DNA of 64,000 nt from Annona cherimola (GCA_030490835.1 CM059975.1:28924133-28988132); one strand, 5' to 3'; positions 44,365 to 56,012 are shown, numbered from the stretch's first letter. Translations and numbers: made by a program. Notes: generated by a model from the letters alone, not told the origin.

Positions 44365-45165
44365 TTTTTTTTTTTTTTTTTTTGATGAAAGAATTACTCA
44401 ACCCCGACCCCCCCATCAAATGACCGGGTTCGGGATGGAGTAATCCGAGCAAAAAATTGTCTGTACATATTTTGTCTTCAATACACTGTGGGAGATTTCC
44501 CCACCAAGAAACACAATCCAAACCAGACACAGCAACAAGATCAGCCAAAGCATGCGCGACCCTATTCCCCTGTCTTAGCACATGGTGGATAGAAAGATTC
44601 GGGTTAGCCTAAAAAAACGTTCTGATCTCCCAAATGATGTGACCCACCGGGGAGGAGATAAGACAATCATTTGATAGATAGGTGTAAAGAAGAAGGGAAT
44701 CGGTTTCGATCTGCACCTGTCTAAGCTTAAGATGAATAGCCCACCTGGTAGCCAAAAGAACGGCGTTTGCTTCCATAGTCAGTGGTTCCTCCACTCCCCT
44801 CCGGCTCCAGCCTTTAGCCGCAATAAAATACCCCCGAGAGTCCCTAACAACCGCAGCAAAACCTGTGACCACCCTTTCCTGCAAGCAACGAGCGTCAACA
44901 TTCATTTTGAGAACTCCATCAGGCGGTTTAATCCATCTTGGGACAAGAGGTGAATCCATCACACCACACTGGTCCAGATCATTAGCTCCTCGCAATTGCG
45001 CAATAAAATCCCGACACCACTGAATTGTGTCAGCGAAAAAAGGTTGAGCGCCTTCCATCTTGAGCTTGTTTCGCAAAAACCATATACGCCAACATAGCAG
45101 GACAAAGAAAGCCAAATCGTCGACCCTGTTCCTGAAAGCCAGGATTGAGAAAATTTCCTTTACCG
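44365..45165 (-). mobile_element. 5'-truncated LINE (L1-type), 3' end with RNase H
   Basis: An 801-bp insertion flanked by the 13-bp duplication AAACAATATGAAA (44352-44364 and 45166-45178) and ending in a poly-A tail (T tract 44365-44383 on plus). The minus strand encodes the end of ORF2: FFVLLCWRIWFLRNKL, then an RNase H domain with LKMNVDARC, MEANAVLLATRWA, IETDSLLLY and VLRQGNRVAHALADL. One in-frame stop (near 44607) interrupts it. Plant L1-like LINEs often carry such a C-terminal RNase H. The reverse transcriptase is absent because of 5' truncation. Confidence 0.9.
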
Positions 45166-45694
45166 AAACAATATGAAAATTGATGGGCCTATAACAACCT
45201 AAAACCGAAAGTTACTAAAGATCTATAAGTACCAAATTACATATGGCGTAGCCTATACTGAATTGCTAGGCGGAGGTGACTAATATCACAGAGGAAAACT
45301 TATAACTTAATGAGAAAAATTATATGGAGGAAAGATGAACTATTCTAGCTCTAAACTAGCATTATTGGTTACACACATGCTGAATAGGTCTACGTGGAAT
45401 TTGTGGTGAACTTTTTTTCCCAGCTAGCAATGCAAAAGGAAGCTCAGGTGTTAAGCGGTAGCCAACAGCCCATTTGTCTCACTTGCCATTCACACTGCTT
45501 TCACATCTGCAATGTCAAATTCTACCAAAATTCGGATTTTTCTCCCACAATCTCTTTCAATGTATTCCACACAAACACGCTGTTATATACAAGGGGGGAA
45601 AAGAATCAACCAATCGACCAATCAAACCAAACATAATAAATAAATAAATAAATAAATAAATAAAATTTCATCCGTTTTAACAACATCCCGGAGA

Positions 45695-46249
45695 TTAAAC
45701 CATCATAACCCTGAATTCCTCAAAACTCAGTACTCCGTCGCCGTTGAGATCGAAGCGGCAGATCATCGCCTTGCACTCGTTGATCGTCTTCTTCTCCCCC
45801 AACTGGCTCAGCATTTTCTTCAGGCTTTTGGGCGTAATGCAATCCATCCCCTCCATCTGATACTTCCCAAACGCCTCCCTCAGATCTCGGCTCTTCTCCT
45901 CTTCCGAGCTCCCGCCGTCCACCAGCCTCACGAAGTCCTCCAGCCCCAGTAACCCGTCCCCGTCCGAGTCCACCGACTGCACCACGTCTTCCGACTCCTC
46001 CGCCGTCAGCTCCTCCCCGAACGCCCTCATGCAACTCCGCAGCTCCGCGGGCGACACCTTGCCGTCGCCGTCCTCGTCGAAGTGGCAGAAAACGCGCTCG
46101 AACTTGTCGCAGGAAGCTACGGCACAAGGGGTGATCGAGAGCGCCGACTGCTTCTCGGTCCTCCTGGGGGAGAGCTTCCTGCAGAGCTTGGAGAAAGCAG
46201 AAACGGGAGAGGAAGAACCCGATTGGGGAAATTCAGCTTGCTGCTGCAT
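45695..46249 (-). CDS. Calmodulin-like EF-hand protein (CML37/38/39 clade), copy 2
   Basis: A 184-residue intronless gene, ATG at 46249. The N-terminus [13 protein letters not shown] is even closer to the CML38/rgs-CaM motif than copy 1. EF loops: 58-69 [12 protein letters not shown], 94-105 [12 protein letters not shown] and 167-178 [12 protein letters not shown]; hand three (131-142, [12 protein letters not shown]) is degenerate. It is ten residues longer than copy 1 in the N-terminal region ([12 protein letters not shown]) and otherwise differs by scattered substitutions. Both copies lie on the same strand about 6 kb apart with full upstream regions, so both are likely expressed. Predicted role: calcium sensor in stress signalling, inferred from the clade. 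Confidence 0.92.
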   Translation of the reverse strand: MQQQAEFPQSGSSSPVSAFSKLCRKLSPRRTEKQSALSITPCAVASCDKFERVFCHFDEDGDGKVSPAELRSCMRAFGEELTAEESEDVVQSVDSDGDGLLGLEDFVRLVDGGSSEEEKSRDLREAFGKYQMEGMDCITPKSLKKMLSQLGEKKTINECKAMICRFDLNGDGVLSFEEFRVMMV

Positions 46250-46330
46250 GGCTTTAGTGTGCACGCTTGGCGTTTGTGAAAAAGAAACTGAGATTGGAAT
46301 TAGAGAATTAAGCAGTCCTGTGTTTATACG

Positions 46331-46345
46331 GTATATAAATATAGC
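46331..46345 (-). promoter_or_regulatory. TATA box of CML copy 2
   Basis: CTATATTTATATAC on the minus strand, 82-96 bases upstream of the ATG. Confidence 0.7.
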
Positions 46346-46707
46346 AGACAAGGAAGAAAGGAAGCTGATAAGGTTGTGTGAGGCGGGAGAGATATCCAAC
46401 GGTTGCGGGTTTGGGATGTAATTTGGAGGAAGATTTGGAATTTATAAGATGAGATTGGTTTCGGTGGGCGAAAAGGGCCGTGTTTTGTAAGCACTGACGG
46501 TCCAAGGGTTTGCGCCTGCAAAGAAACCGCAGGAGCTAGTTCGGACTTCGGAGCAGCTTCCGCACGCCGCCGCGTCGTCAACAACCTCCAGAAAGTTGGA
46601 GAAATTTACGTGCGGCTGCAGCGTAGGGCCCGCGTACGATCGTCGTACTTAAATAGAAAATAATGAAATATTATCTTACTAATATTTTAATTAACCTGGC
46701 TACTAAC

Positions 46708-47331
46708 TAGGGTGAAAATTGGCGCGGATCGACCCGTAATTCGGTCTTGACCAAACTCGTTTTTGGCCGAGTAAAATTAATATTTTTTTGACTCGGTATA
46801 AATTTGACCATGTCCCGACTCAAAGAGTCCGATCCGTGCCTTATATATTGATTTCTTAAAAATTATAAGTCTATATTTAAATATTATTTTTTTTTTCAAA
46901 ATTCTCACTTTTTTATAATCAACTCTATTAATAATAGAAGAATTTATTTATTCAGAAAACAATATAAGAATCAACAAGAAGAATTCGTACATATATAACT
47001 CTTATGCATAATTGCATATTAATCTATTTTAATAAATTTATATTATATTTTCTCATGTTTTGTTTTCTTAATTATGTGTTTTTAATGATTAGTGAAATAT
47101 TGAAACAAATAATATTTCAATTTAATATAGATGTATTTTTATATTTGATAGGTATATAAATTCTTAGAATCATCGTATTTGACTTGCATTTTTTACCCAA
47201 CTCACTGTCTTGAAACCGGTTCGCCTTGTTCTGATCTCATATAAAAAGAAAGTCAAATTTAATTTTTAAAAAATAAAGTCAAGATTGAACAAACCCTAAC
47301 CCGATACAGTCCATCTCGATTTCCACCCCTA
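46708..47331. mobile_element. hAT-like non-autonomous element, 624 bp
   Basis: Ends TAGGGTGAAAATTGG and, inverted, TAGGGGTGGAAATCG; GATC/CCCG-rich subterminal parts and an AT-rich middle. The flanks CTACTAAC and CTACCGAC match at 6 of 8 positions, compatible with an aged 8-bp hAT duplication. No transposase. Confidence 0.55.
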
Positions 47332-48066
47332 CTACCGACATTATGACCCAATGGCATTATGGTATTATGGTATCTTATTAAATCCTCGTAACGTCGATCC
47401 GTTTTCCATTTAACCGAAAGTATCGTGGAAGCTAAGAATTGATTAGAATTCCGTGCCCGATGTCCAACTGGGAAGACTTTTGACCAATGCAATCCAAACA
47501 CAATTTCTAGTTTGGAACCGGATTTTGAGGAGGGCAGGCTCTTTTTCCTTCTACATAACATTTTTGGAACTGAGTTTTTCATGAAAAACCAACTATGATC
47601 AGTTATAATTATAATTCAAAAGTAAGATTTAAATAGCTAAATGCACATGTACTACTTTTTGTAATATTAACGATTGATTTTCCAAATCAAATCCATGCAT
47701 TATGTTCAACATAATAAATTATACTTATAGGAAAAAATTAAGATAATACAATATATATGTAAATGATATCAGTTTAAAAATAAATATTTTGATAAATTTA
47801 ATTATTAAAAGAATCATTCGAATAAATATAATTTTATTTTATGGTACTAAATTTTAACTAGAATGTAATTAATTGTTTAGATATTAAAAATAGGTTAATA
47901 TGATTCACTTTTTTGAATTGTTTCACTTGTGATCCTCTCCATTTAAGATTAGACCTTTCCCAATAAAAAGTAAAATTATATGTATATAAGAGTACATAGA
48001 AATAATTTCGTGTAATTTCATCAACTTTCTACCTTGATAATTGATAAGAAATCCACTTCATCCATT
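47332..48066. other. Gene-free stretch
   Basis: A 107-residue minus-strand frame near 47259-47582 overlaps the element end and shows no known domain. Nothing else recognised. Confidence 0.4.
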
Positions 48067-48281
48067 TTTTTTTTGAAGATAGATTTTCGCTTCATTAACT
48101 TAAAGCAATCTTTATACAATGATTTGAGTATACAACTAGAGGATGGTTCCTCAATTCGTATTGTGTTCTTATAGACACAATTGTTGCACTAACTGGCCAA
48201 TGGGCTTGCAAGTTTCCTTCTCTTAGAACATATTGATAACTAACCTCTTCAAGGCCTTGCTTCATAAGCTTGATCTCTTTC
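48067..48281 (-). pseudogene. LINE 3' end fragment with RNase H tail
   Basis: The minus strand reads EIKLMKQGLEEVSYQYVLRE and GNLQAHWPV, the last helix region of a LINE RNase H, and finishes in a poly-A tract (T run at 48069-48078). No clear target duplication. The LTR element begins directly at its 5' side. Confidence 0.6.
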
Positions 48282-48482
48282 TATTAAGAAATGTGATTCG
48301 AGTTGATACGGATCACAGTAGAAGTACAGATAAAATAAAATATGATCAAATAAACAACAATAAGATCACACACAAAAGACACTAAAATTTACATAGAAAT
48401 CTTTTCAATCTGGAAGGTAAAAGCCACAGGATAGAGATAATAACTCACTATAATAAACGAGTTACTGAGATACACATAAGAA

Positions 48483-48816
48483 GTGGGTGATCGTGTGCGG
48501 TCGGCTCTAGCGGTGAGACTTTTTTTTATTTTTTATAAATATGTAAAGCTAAGTGTATTTAATCTAAAAATTAAGTTTTACTATTTTTAGATGCTTTTAA
48601 GTATTTTTTATTATTAAACATAATAATATTTTTGTAATTTTCTGTTACAAAATTACAAAAATGATAATGTGTTTAAAAATAAAAAAGAATACTTAAAAAC
48701 ACATCCAAAAATGATAAAACTTGATTTTTAGATTAAATACACCTAACTTTATGTATTTATAAAAAGACAAAAAAAATTATGGGAGATCTCATGGTCAGAA
48801 GCATGAGATCATCCCT
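48483..48816. repeat. Mutator-type foldback MITE inside the left LTR
   Basis: Perfect 10-bp duplication CACATAAGAA at 48473-48482 and 48817-48826. Ends GTGGGTGATCGTG and, inverted, AGGGATGATCTCATG. Internal foldback around ACATAATAATATTTTTGTAA, with the core AAAACTTGATTTTTAGATTA. The right LTR lacks it, so it inserted after the retrotransposon. Confidence 0.85.
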
Positions 48817-50299
48817 CACATAAGAATACCTCACACATATTCTTTGGATGCCTCAAGCACTCTAAATAAGAATACTTTGATAACCCCTTCTATCACGTTT
48901 CAATAGGACACCTCTTAAGGTTATGCTGAATCTTTAATTGATACACCTATAAATAGAACTCTTATGGGCTTTTACATAAAACCAATAAGCAATTCTAAAA
49001 TCACATAACTAGAATACGCAGAATACACGACACAGAACAAATCTCTATCTTGGATTGAATTTTGCATACATGCGCTTCAATTTGCATCAGGGCATCAACT
49101 TTCCACTTGATCATTCGTCAACTACAAACAATATGAATTGCATTCATTTTCCAACATCATCGCATTCACAAGATTCCTCAAGCTCTCTACAATCTAATGG
49201 CAATGCATTCTCAGAATTTCACAACCATCGTCTAGTGCTAAACTTAGGAAAATTTATTTTATCTCCATGTGTTCCTCATGCATCCTTAGCATCAGCATGA
49301 CCATAGACTACGAGAATTAATACATGACATCCATAGCTCTGTGAAGTCCATATGCTTTACCTTGATGTGAACCATCTTTATACAAAATCAACCATGTTGA
49401 TTCACATACTCATTAAATTTGCATAATTTGAAGCAAAACTTGCCCAAATTGACCTCACATGGCATTCAGAGCATCCAAAAGCATACAAATGCATGCATAT
49501 AACACCAAAATCCGAGCCTGGGATCACACAAAACAGGTTGCACATGCACTTGCTTTTGTACACCTCCAACCACCATAAGTGCAATCTTTTTCAATACATG
49601 AACGAAGCTCCAGAATCTTCCATGCGTTTACCTTCTTTCATGCATTACTTCTTCTCAAAGTCAAAGAAAAAAACCAATGAACCATGTAGCCGCCATTGTC
49701 CCTGTCTGAGCATGTTCCGCACACCTCTTGCGCAAATTATACGTAACCGCTGCTGCTTCTTGCTCACGGCCATGCGTTGCTCGGTGTCTCTGCCTCAACC
49801 GGCTCCACGCCGCATCGCGTCTCTGCTATCGCCAGTTCACAAACATCTGACCTGCACCTTCCTCGGGGTGAATCTCCATTGCTAGCTGCTCAAATCGCCG
49901 GGACAGTAGGCCGTCAACATCTCCTTTGCCTCAATCGCTCTGCATCGGATCCTTGTCGTCGGGCCATTGGCTTTTGCAACCGTAGCCCTTTGCATCCTCT
50001 ACTTTTACCTTCTTCTCTGATGCCAGTGGGGATCAAAAATCTACCAACGCTTGTTTCACCAACACCGCTTTCTTCTCCGGAAATGTCCTTTCGAACCACA
50101 GATGGAATAAACCTATCAGCCATAATTAAGCCGAACAGCCAGATCTGTCGTCGCCGTCTTCATCCCGAAGCCCTTGGATGAAGCCATGGCTTCCAAATCC
50201 AGATCCGGTGGTACGAAATCACCACCACAAAAAGATTTGTGCCTTCAAAAAATCAACGGTCCAACACGGAAGTGCTTCTGAAATCTATAGCCATAGCAC

Positions 50300-50307
50300 T
50301 GATACCA
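50300..50307 (-). promoter_or_regulatory. Primer-binding site of the LTR element
   Basis: TGGTATCA (continuing GTGCTATGG) directly inside the right LTR after two bases, complementary to the tRNA-Met 3' end. Confidence 0.75.
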
Positions 50308-50339
50308 CTTGTTGTGAAATATGATTCGAGTTGATACAG

Positions 50340-50385
50340 AGCATAGCGGAAGCATACATAAAATAAAATAAAATAAAATAAATAA
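50340..50385. repeat. (AAAAT)n microsatellite in the right LTR
   Basis: ATAAAATAAAATAAAATAAA run, shorter in the left LTR. Confidence 0.85.
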
Positions 50386-50698
50386 CGACAAGATCATACA
50401 CAAGAGATACTAAAATTTACATGAAAAATCCTTCAATTTAGAAGGTATAAACCATGGGAGAGAGATAATAATTCACTGTAATAAACAAGTTACTGAAATA
50501 TACATTAGAATACATGATGCATACCTCAAATAAAAACACTTTGATAACCCTCTCTCTTACATCTCAATGAAACACCTCTCAAGGTGACATTGAATTCTTA
50601 ACTGATGCACTTATACATAGAACTCCTATGAGCTCTTAAGCAAAACCAATACGCAATCCTAAACTCACACAACTAAAATACGTAGAATACAAAACACA

Positions 50699-51010
50699 CT
50701 AATATGTCCATTAGGAATTTCAGGCTGGTTATTGCTAACTATTACTTGTCAACTAATTGCACACGATCAAAGAATCATTGTTTATTTTCAGTTTTTGGAT
50801 GTTTCTTTCTCTTACCCATTTCACCCCAACAACACCATGTACATCTCCATCCACTAAGGGTTAGCTAACTCATTTATCACCCATAATTTTGCACCAAGAA
50901 AAGACACCTTGGAATCTCTCAATATAGCCCCGTACCCCACCTCTTTTCCTTTATATCCTGCACCCCACATCCACATTCAAATTAGAGGACAATTAGTAAA
51001 TGATAAAAGT
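50699..51010. other. Gene-free stretch
   Basis: No gene recognised. CACCCCACATCC-type words are present, function unknown. Confidence 0.35.
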
Positions 51011-51252
51011 GGGATGGAGTGCAAAACGTAACATCCTCCCCATTTCTTCACCAATCATTTCTTCATTTAATAACTATTTTTTTTCCAATTTTACTCCTAT
51101 ATTTAAATTATTTTTCTTATAACTATCTTCTAATAACTCTGTTTATTCCAACTTTATTGCTATTATTTTATATCAATCGCACAAATATCAAAATATTTCA
51201 TTTTCATTATCCACTTCACCCCACAAAAAATCACATTGCCAAACACTCCCTT
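51011..51252 (-). repeat. Variant Tourist-like MITE
   Basis: Right end CATTGCCAAACACTCCC followed by TTA; inside, TTCCAACTTTATTGCTATTA and CATTTAATAACTATTTTTTT resemble family T but form a distinct subtype. The left end is not clear. Confidence 0.5.
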
Positions 51253-51269
51253 AATCCATCCTTGCCTTG

Positions 51270-52180
51270 GTGATATCCACAAAGCTGAACCTCTCCTCAT
51301 CTCCATCCCCTTCTGCATTAGGATATTCGCAGCTCTAAAATTAAAAATATATCGAATGCTCCATTGACCAATATCCAAGACATCAATCTCACCAACCCTA
51401 CTAGACTATGGCTTTCTCAGGAACAACTTATTCCTTAGATGCTATAGGCACCACCCCATTGTGATGAACAACGACAAAGGTCTTGATAAAAGTACAAAGA
51501 TATTCCTTACATCACCAATCCTTCCCGGTGACAACCTTCTCAGTACAGGGTTATTCAACCTTTGTCTGAAGAAATTGCACTATCGGAAAAGGTGATACTC
51601 CTCCTCATTTAACATGTAAAATAAATAATTAATATCAACTAGAGTACCTCTTCAACATATGTTCATTTTTGTAGGTAATGTCTTGGTCAGCCATCTCCAT
51701 CCGAATAATTGAATTTTCCTTGGAAGCGCGACTCTCTACATAGCCTTGAAACAATTTGCCTCCCATCTATTTAGTTCTAAACTAGCTTCTGTCATATTCT
51801 ATTTATGGGCTAATCTATATGCTGATCTCGCTTTGAAGTGATCATTTGATTTGAGTTCCCATAACACTCAATCATCTTCCTCAGCTACAGAAAATGGGAA
51901 TAAATCTTACTTGTTCCCATCCCATTGCGCCTATTACATTCCTTATCTTCTCTTCTCTACACTTGCGTTTCTCTCAGTCTGTAAACATATCAACCTAGCA
52001 ATCATTTGAGCATTCAACTGGTAAAGGGCTTTTTTTATATCATTCTTTTTGCCCATTTATCACTGAAGAGACTCACATTCTTTCTGTATTTCAACAACCA
52101 CTTCATGTCTCTCTGTAGGTGATTAATAGATTACACAATGCCTTTCTAACGAGTAATCTCTACTAATTTTGTGCTTCCAA
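51270..52180 (-). pseudogene. LINE ORF2 relic, zf-RVT region
   Basis: The minus strand near 51745-51570 reads ALPRKIQLFGWRW, TLPTKMNICWRGTL and EEEYHLFR then CNFFRQ, the layout of the zf-RVT domain that follows the reverse transcriptase in plant LINEs (P-K-x2-x-F-x-W-R ... L-P-T-K-x-N-L ... E-x-x-x-H-L-F-x-x-C). The zinc Cys pair is lost, and stops and shifts are frequent. Confidence 0.5.
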
Positions 52181-52209
52181 AATTCTCCATTTGGGAAATA
52201 TCTTGACTT

Positions 52210-52690
52210 TAGTATTTATAACAAAAAGAATTAGCCTCTATTGCCACTTCATCTATTATTTGACCTAATTTATTTAACTACGAAACTAAGTTTCATATAA
52301 ATTAAATACGTTCATGAGCAATATTTACTTAAAAATATATATGGATGTGTAAATGATGAAAAATTCTTAGATTCGTATATATATATATATTAAAATATAA
52401 TAATATTTTATAGTATTATTATTCATATAATAAGGATATTTTAGATGTCTTAGATGTTGAAAATATAACTTTAAAATTGATATTTTAGAATCAAAATACT
52501 CTATTCTATTATACTGATCTTATATATTTTTTGATGTGGCTCATACACAATAATACTAAATCAATGATCAAATTTCAAATTTATAAAAATTATAAACAAT
52601 GCAAAATATAATAAATAAAGCAGATTTGACATCCCGTCAAAGTATAACAACGAATTGGATTACAAAGAAGATGGGTTTCACATTAGCGAA
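52210..52690 (+). repeat. Family B element
   Basis: TTATTTAACTACGAAACTAA, ATTAAATACGTTCATGAGCA, GATGTGTAAATGATGAAAAA and AATACTCTATTCTATTATAC, ending GATGGGTTTCACATTAGCG. Confidence 0.65.
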
Positions 52691-53029
52691 ATTCTATATA
52701 TAAATAACTAGCGATCCCTAGCAACCACCTGCAATTTGGCAGCTGAGAAAAGTATGCTTTTATTTTTTTTTTATAAATATGCAGGCATCACGCAGATCTT
52801 CCATGCGGCGAAATCTGATAATTTTCTGAAAATAAAAACGTAAACACATGCTGTTTTAAATTTCAAAAAACTAGTAAATTTATATAATAAAATATCTAAA
52901 TACGCACCACATATTTATTAAAAATTATTTCTTCCCACCTGGGCAAATATGGGCGGCGATCGGTCTTCTCTTCACTGAATATTTATACGTCTATGGAGTA
53001 CCCACGCCAAAGAAACTATGGGTGTGTTT
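52691..53029. other. Gene-free stretch
   Basis: No recognisable feature apart from a T run near 52762. Confidence 0.4.
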
Positions 53030-53310
53030 GGTTGGAGGTAAAACTTTTGATGAAAATTTTTAGAGGTAGAAGTTGTCAAATTGATAGAAAATGATGTGAT
53101 ATAATAGGGATAATGATGAGGAGTAAAGAGAATAAAGTTAAAATAGATAGGTTAGTTGTATGGGTAGTTGTGTAGAAATGATTGAAAAGTAGGGTAGTTT
53201 GTATAGAAAAATGTGAAAAAATAATTAAAAAATAGAGTAGTTATGAAGAGTGAAAAGTTTTGTGTTGAACAGCTTTAATTGACAAGTTTTGGCCCCAAAC
53301 AAACACACTC
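53030..53310 (-). repeat. Tourist-like MITE (family T), complete
   Basis: GGGTGTGTTTGGTTGGAGGT...CCCAAACAAACACACTC, flanked by TAT. 281 bp, close to 37073-37353. Confidence 0.9.
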
Positions 53311-53733
53311 TATATATTTATATATATGCTTTTGGAGTTATATTATGTTGGATATCATTTTTGACCAAATAGAAATAATAAAAACTAGTGTTCATATTAA
53401 AATAAATAAAGTCATATTAAAATGTTATACCTTTTTTTTTTTTTATTAAAATAAGTAAAGTCATATTTAAAATTTTATACAAGCCACCAATGGAAAAAAA
53501 TAAAAAAAGAAGTTATAGAGGCCGCCACACGATGCGACGCGACGAATGCGATCATTTGCTGCGGGCCGACGTAGAAGAGGGGAAAGCATCTCCGCCTGTT
53601 GCCTTTTTCACGCGGTAAGTCACACATCGTCATGGATTACGAGACCAATGCTCCGCTTTCACGCAAGCAGGGTATCACCCGTGATCCATGCTTCACCTTA
53701 CTCGTTTTTATTGAGTTAAATGGGTATTTTCAT
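53311..53733. other. Gene-free stretch left of the hAT element
   Basis: Includes a GC-rich island near 53520-53640 (CGATGCGACGCGACGAATGC) with a 75-residue frame that runs into the hAT end. Judged non-coding. Confidence 0.4.
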
Positions 53734-53741
53734 CACCTTTC

Positions 53742-55369
53742 CAATGTTGTCAGAACCGAACCGGTGATCGAACCGGTAAAGGAACTGGTCTGGTTCGAAC
53801 CGGTTCGAACCGGTTCGACCGGTTAATCAAACCGGTTTGAACCGGTGACGTTAGCATGACATATTTATGACATCATAAATATTAAATTTTTAAAAATTTT
53901 AAATAAATATATTGATAAACTTATGTTCTTATAAATCCAAAATATATATGTTGGATTTTAATGACCACAATATAAGAACAAAATATGCAGGAAAAAATTA
54001 ATAGCGAGTTTTAAAAAATTAAGTACATTAACTGACCCGAAAGACTTAAACTTATAATAAGCTACGATGCATTTACCAAAATTCATTTACCATGCATTTA
54101 ACAAAATTTTCTCAAATAGACAATTAAAATAATTTTCCTAATATTAGCATATAAACAATCAACAATAAATCATGCAATGAATTTCATAAATCAATGCTAT
54201 AAGTGTTATAGGTGAAGCTTATAAACACAGAAAATCAATGCTAACATAAATCATACAAGTAATCGCAATAGTGACTGTATATTTACGCAACATGAGATAC
54301 CATTTAACTAATTATAATATTTTTTTAGTTATATTATAATTTTTATTTGCTACATTAATTATTTGAAGAGATTTGTATCATACAATTAATTATGAGAGTG
54401 ATATTAATTACATGAGTTGCATATTATGATACATATGATTAATTAGAATGGATTGATTATATGAAGTATTTTTGTAGGTCCAAAATTTCTTAAAATTTTG
54501 AATATATGGGAGTTAATAATCATCATTCCTATATTGATTTTTTTAATAATTACGTAAGATTTTAGATTTATTTAATGACATAATTGATATTATAGGATTG
54601 TTTAATAGCATAATTGAATCATTGATAATTACTAATTCTTAAGATACGCAAGCAAAAAAAAATTAGGCTAAATCAAAAAGGGCTAAATAAATAAATAATG
54701 AGTGCTGTTTTTTGTTTTTTGCCGTTTGAATTTTGATGCTGCCGGCGATTCGGCCACGGGAGGAGAGGAGACAGTCGTCGGCACCGGGAGACGAGACAGC
54801 AGTCGTCGTCGGCGCTGGGAGAGGAGATAGCACTTAGCAGTCGTGCGGCAAGACGGCGCCGGTGCCGGGAGAGGAGACAGCACAGAGCAGCGGCAAGATA
54901 GCGTGCGACAGATCGTCGGCGCCGCTGTAGCAGATCGTCAGCGGCAGATCGTCTCCGCCGCTGAGGCAAAATGGCATGCGGCGAGAAGGGTTGCGGCAAC
55001 TCGGCAAGACGGCGTGCGGCAAGATGGCGTGCGAGGGCGAGGGCGAGGGCTGCCGGACGACGACGACAAGCGAGGGCGAGGGCGATCCGGCGAGGGCAGT
55101 GCCTACTACGGCTGCGGGACGACGAACAGACGAAGCAGAGTCGGCGTCGCAGAGATCGTTTTTTTTTTATTTTTTCCCTTTAGTTTTAGGGTTAGCTGTG
55201 TAAGGGTTATCGTCCGACCGGTCGAATCCGGTCGAACCGAAAATTACGGTTCGACCGCCGGTTCACCGGTTCGGACGGTTTTATATAATCCGACCGAACC
55301 AGTGCGAACCGAACCGGAACCTGGACCGGTTCCCGGTCGGACCGGTCCGGTCCGGTTCTGATAACACTG
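53742..55369. mobile_element. Non-autonomous hAT transposon, 1,628 bp
   Basis: Perfect 8-bp duplication CACCTTTC at 53734-53741 and 55370-55377. Terminal inverted repeats CAATGTTGTCAGAACCGAAC and CAGTGTTATCAGAACCGGAC, followed by dense GGTTCGAACCGG-type subterminal repeats at both ends (53753-53850 and 55215-55360). The middle is AT-rich except for a GC-rich part at 54720-55150. No hAT transposase sequence is present. 8-bp duplications and CA(G/A)TG starts are hAT hallmarks. Confidence 0.9.
54720..55150. repeat. GC-rich low-complexity island inside the hAT element
   Basis: Built of imperfect repeats such as GTGCGGCAAGATGGCG, CGTCGGCGC and GAGGAGA. Long frames are open on both strands (up to 172 codons) but give only Arg/Ala/Gly-rich strings, so they are judged non-coding. 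Possibly a captured host gene piece that then expanded. Confidence 0.6.
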
Positions 55370-55377
55370 CACCTTTC

Positions 55378-56012
55378 AAGGAAGGTTGCAAAATTTAAAC
55401 CGAATTCGATAATAGAATTGGAGTGGGGTGAACCATATCTTTACCCGAATTTATACTTTTTTATTTTCTTTTAAAATTGCATATTATTTATAGTTAATTA
55501 TGCTCTAGTTTAATTTTGAAATTATATGTTAGTAATTAACATGCAAGCTTGATAAATGAAATTTTAAACTAAAGAAATATTCGAAATGAAAAAAAATTTC
55601 AAATTTGACCCAAATTTCAACTTTTGAATGGCTAATTCTAATGAACCCTAAATTTGATTTGAGTTCTCAAAATTAGAATTAAAATTAAGTTTTTCAATTA
55701 GGGTTAAGATTAGATTGTCTGTGACCGGGTACGACTTAACCCTTTTCATCTCAAGGAGACAAATTACGCAAGACAAATTCAAATTATTCGTTCTATGCGC
55801 ATGTGTTATATCTTTTTTTTTACCTGGAGAGGGAAAGGATAGAAGCAAAATGAATTAATTAGGATATAAATCAGCATAATGATAATTCAATAAATCAGCA
55901 TAATGATAATGAAAATATTTGAATATTACAACAAAAGTTTATATATGTTGCTAATGTTTTACCAATAAATTTAGATTTAACTACATTTAATATTAAGGAG
56001 GTGCTTGCTAAC
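55378..56012. other. Gene-free stretch
   Basis: AT-rich; AAATCAGCATAATGATAAT is doubled at 55868-55907. No gene. Confidence 0.4.

Larger units (their letters stand above)
45415..46650. repeat. CML tandem duplication, unit 2
   Basis: Pairs with 38935-40125 in gene, 3' flank and upstream region. It includes an (AAAT)n tract at 45639-45665 just 3' of the gene. Confidence 0.85.
48282..50698 (-). mobile_element. Non-autonomous LTR retrotransposon
   Basis: Two direct repeats serve as LTRs: 50310-50698 (TGTTGTGAAATATGATTCG ... AACACA) and 48282-49034, the latter enlarged by a MITE. A tRNA-Met-type primer site on the minus strand (50300-50307) lies 2 bases inside the right LTR, which sets the orientation. 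The 1.26-kb interior has no gag-pol domains; only short frames with basic composition are open, so it would need enzymes from elsewhere. LTR divergence is clear, so it is not young. The target duplication is not found because the left end abuts a LINE relic. Confidence 0.8.

Noticed and set aside
45720..46127. 135-codon minus-strand alternative frame over CML copy 2
   Set aside because: Out-of-frame Gly/Arg-rich reading of the EF-hand gene, driven by its GC-rich codons.
47259..47582. 107-codon minus-strand frame
   Set aside because: Overlaps the end of a hAT-like element and shows no family features.
49493..50181. Plus-strand frames of 130 and 134 codons inside the LTR element
   Set aside because: Antisense to the element as set by its primer site, with no Gag or Pol motif.
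54843..55361. 172-codon frame in the hAT element
   Set aside because: Low-complexity Arg/Gly/Ala string that runs into the terminal repeats; not a gene.
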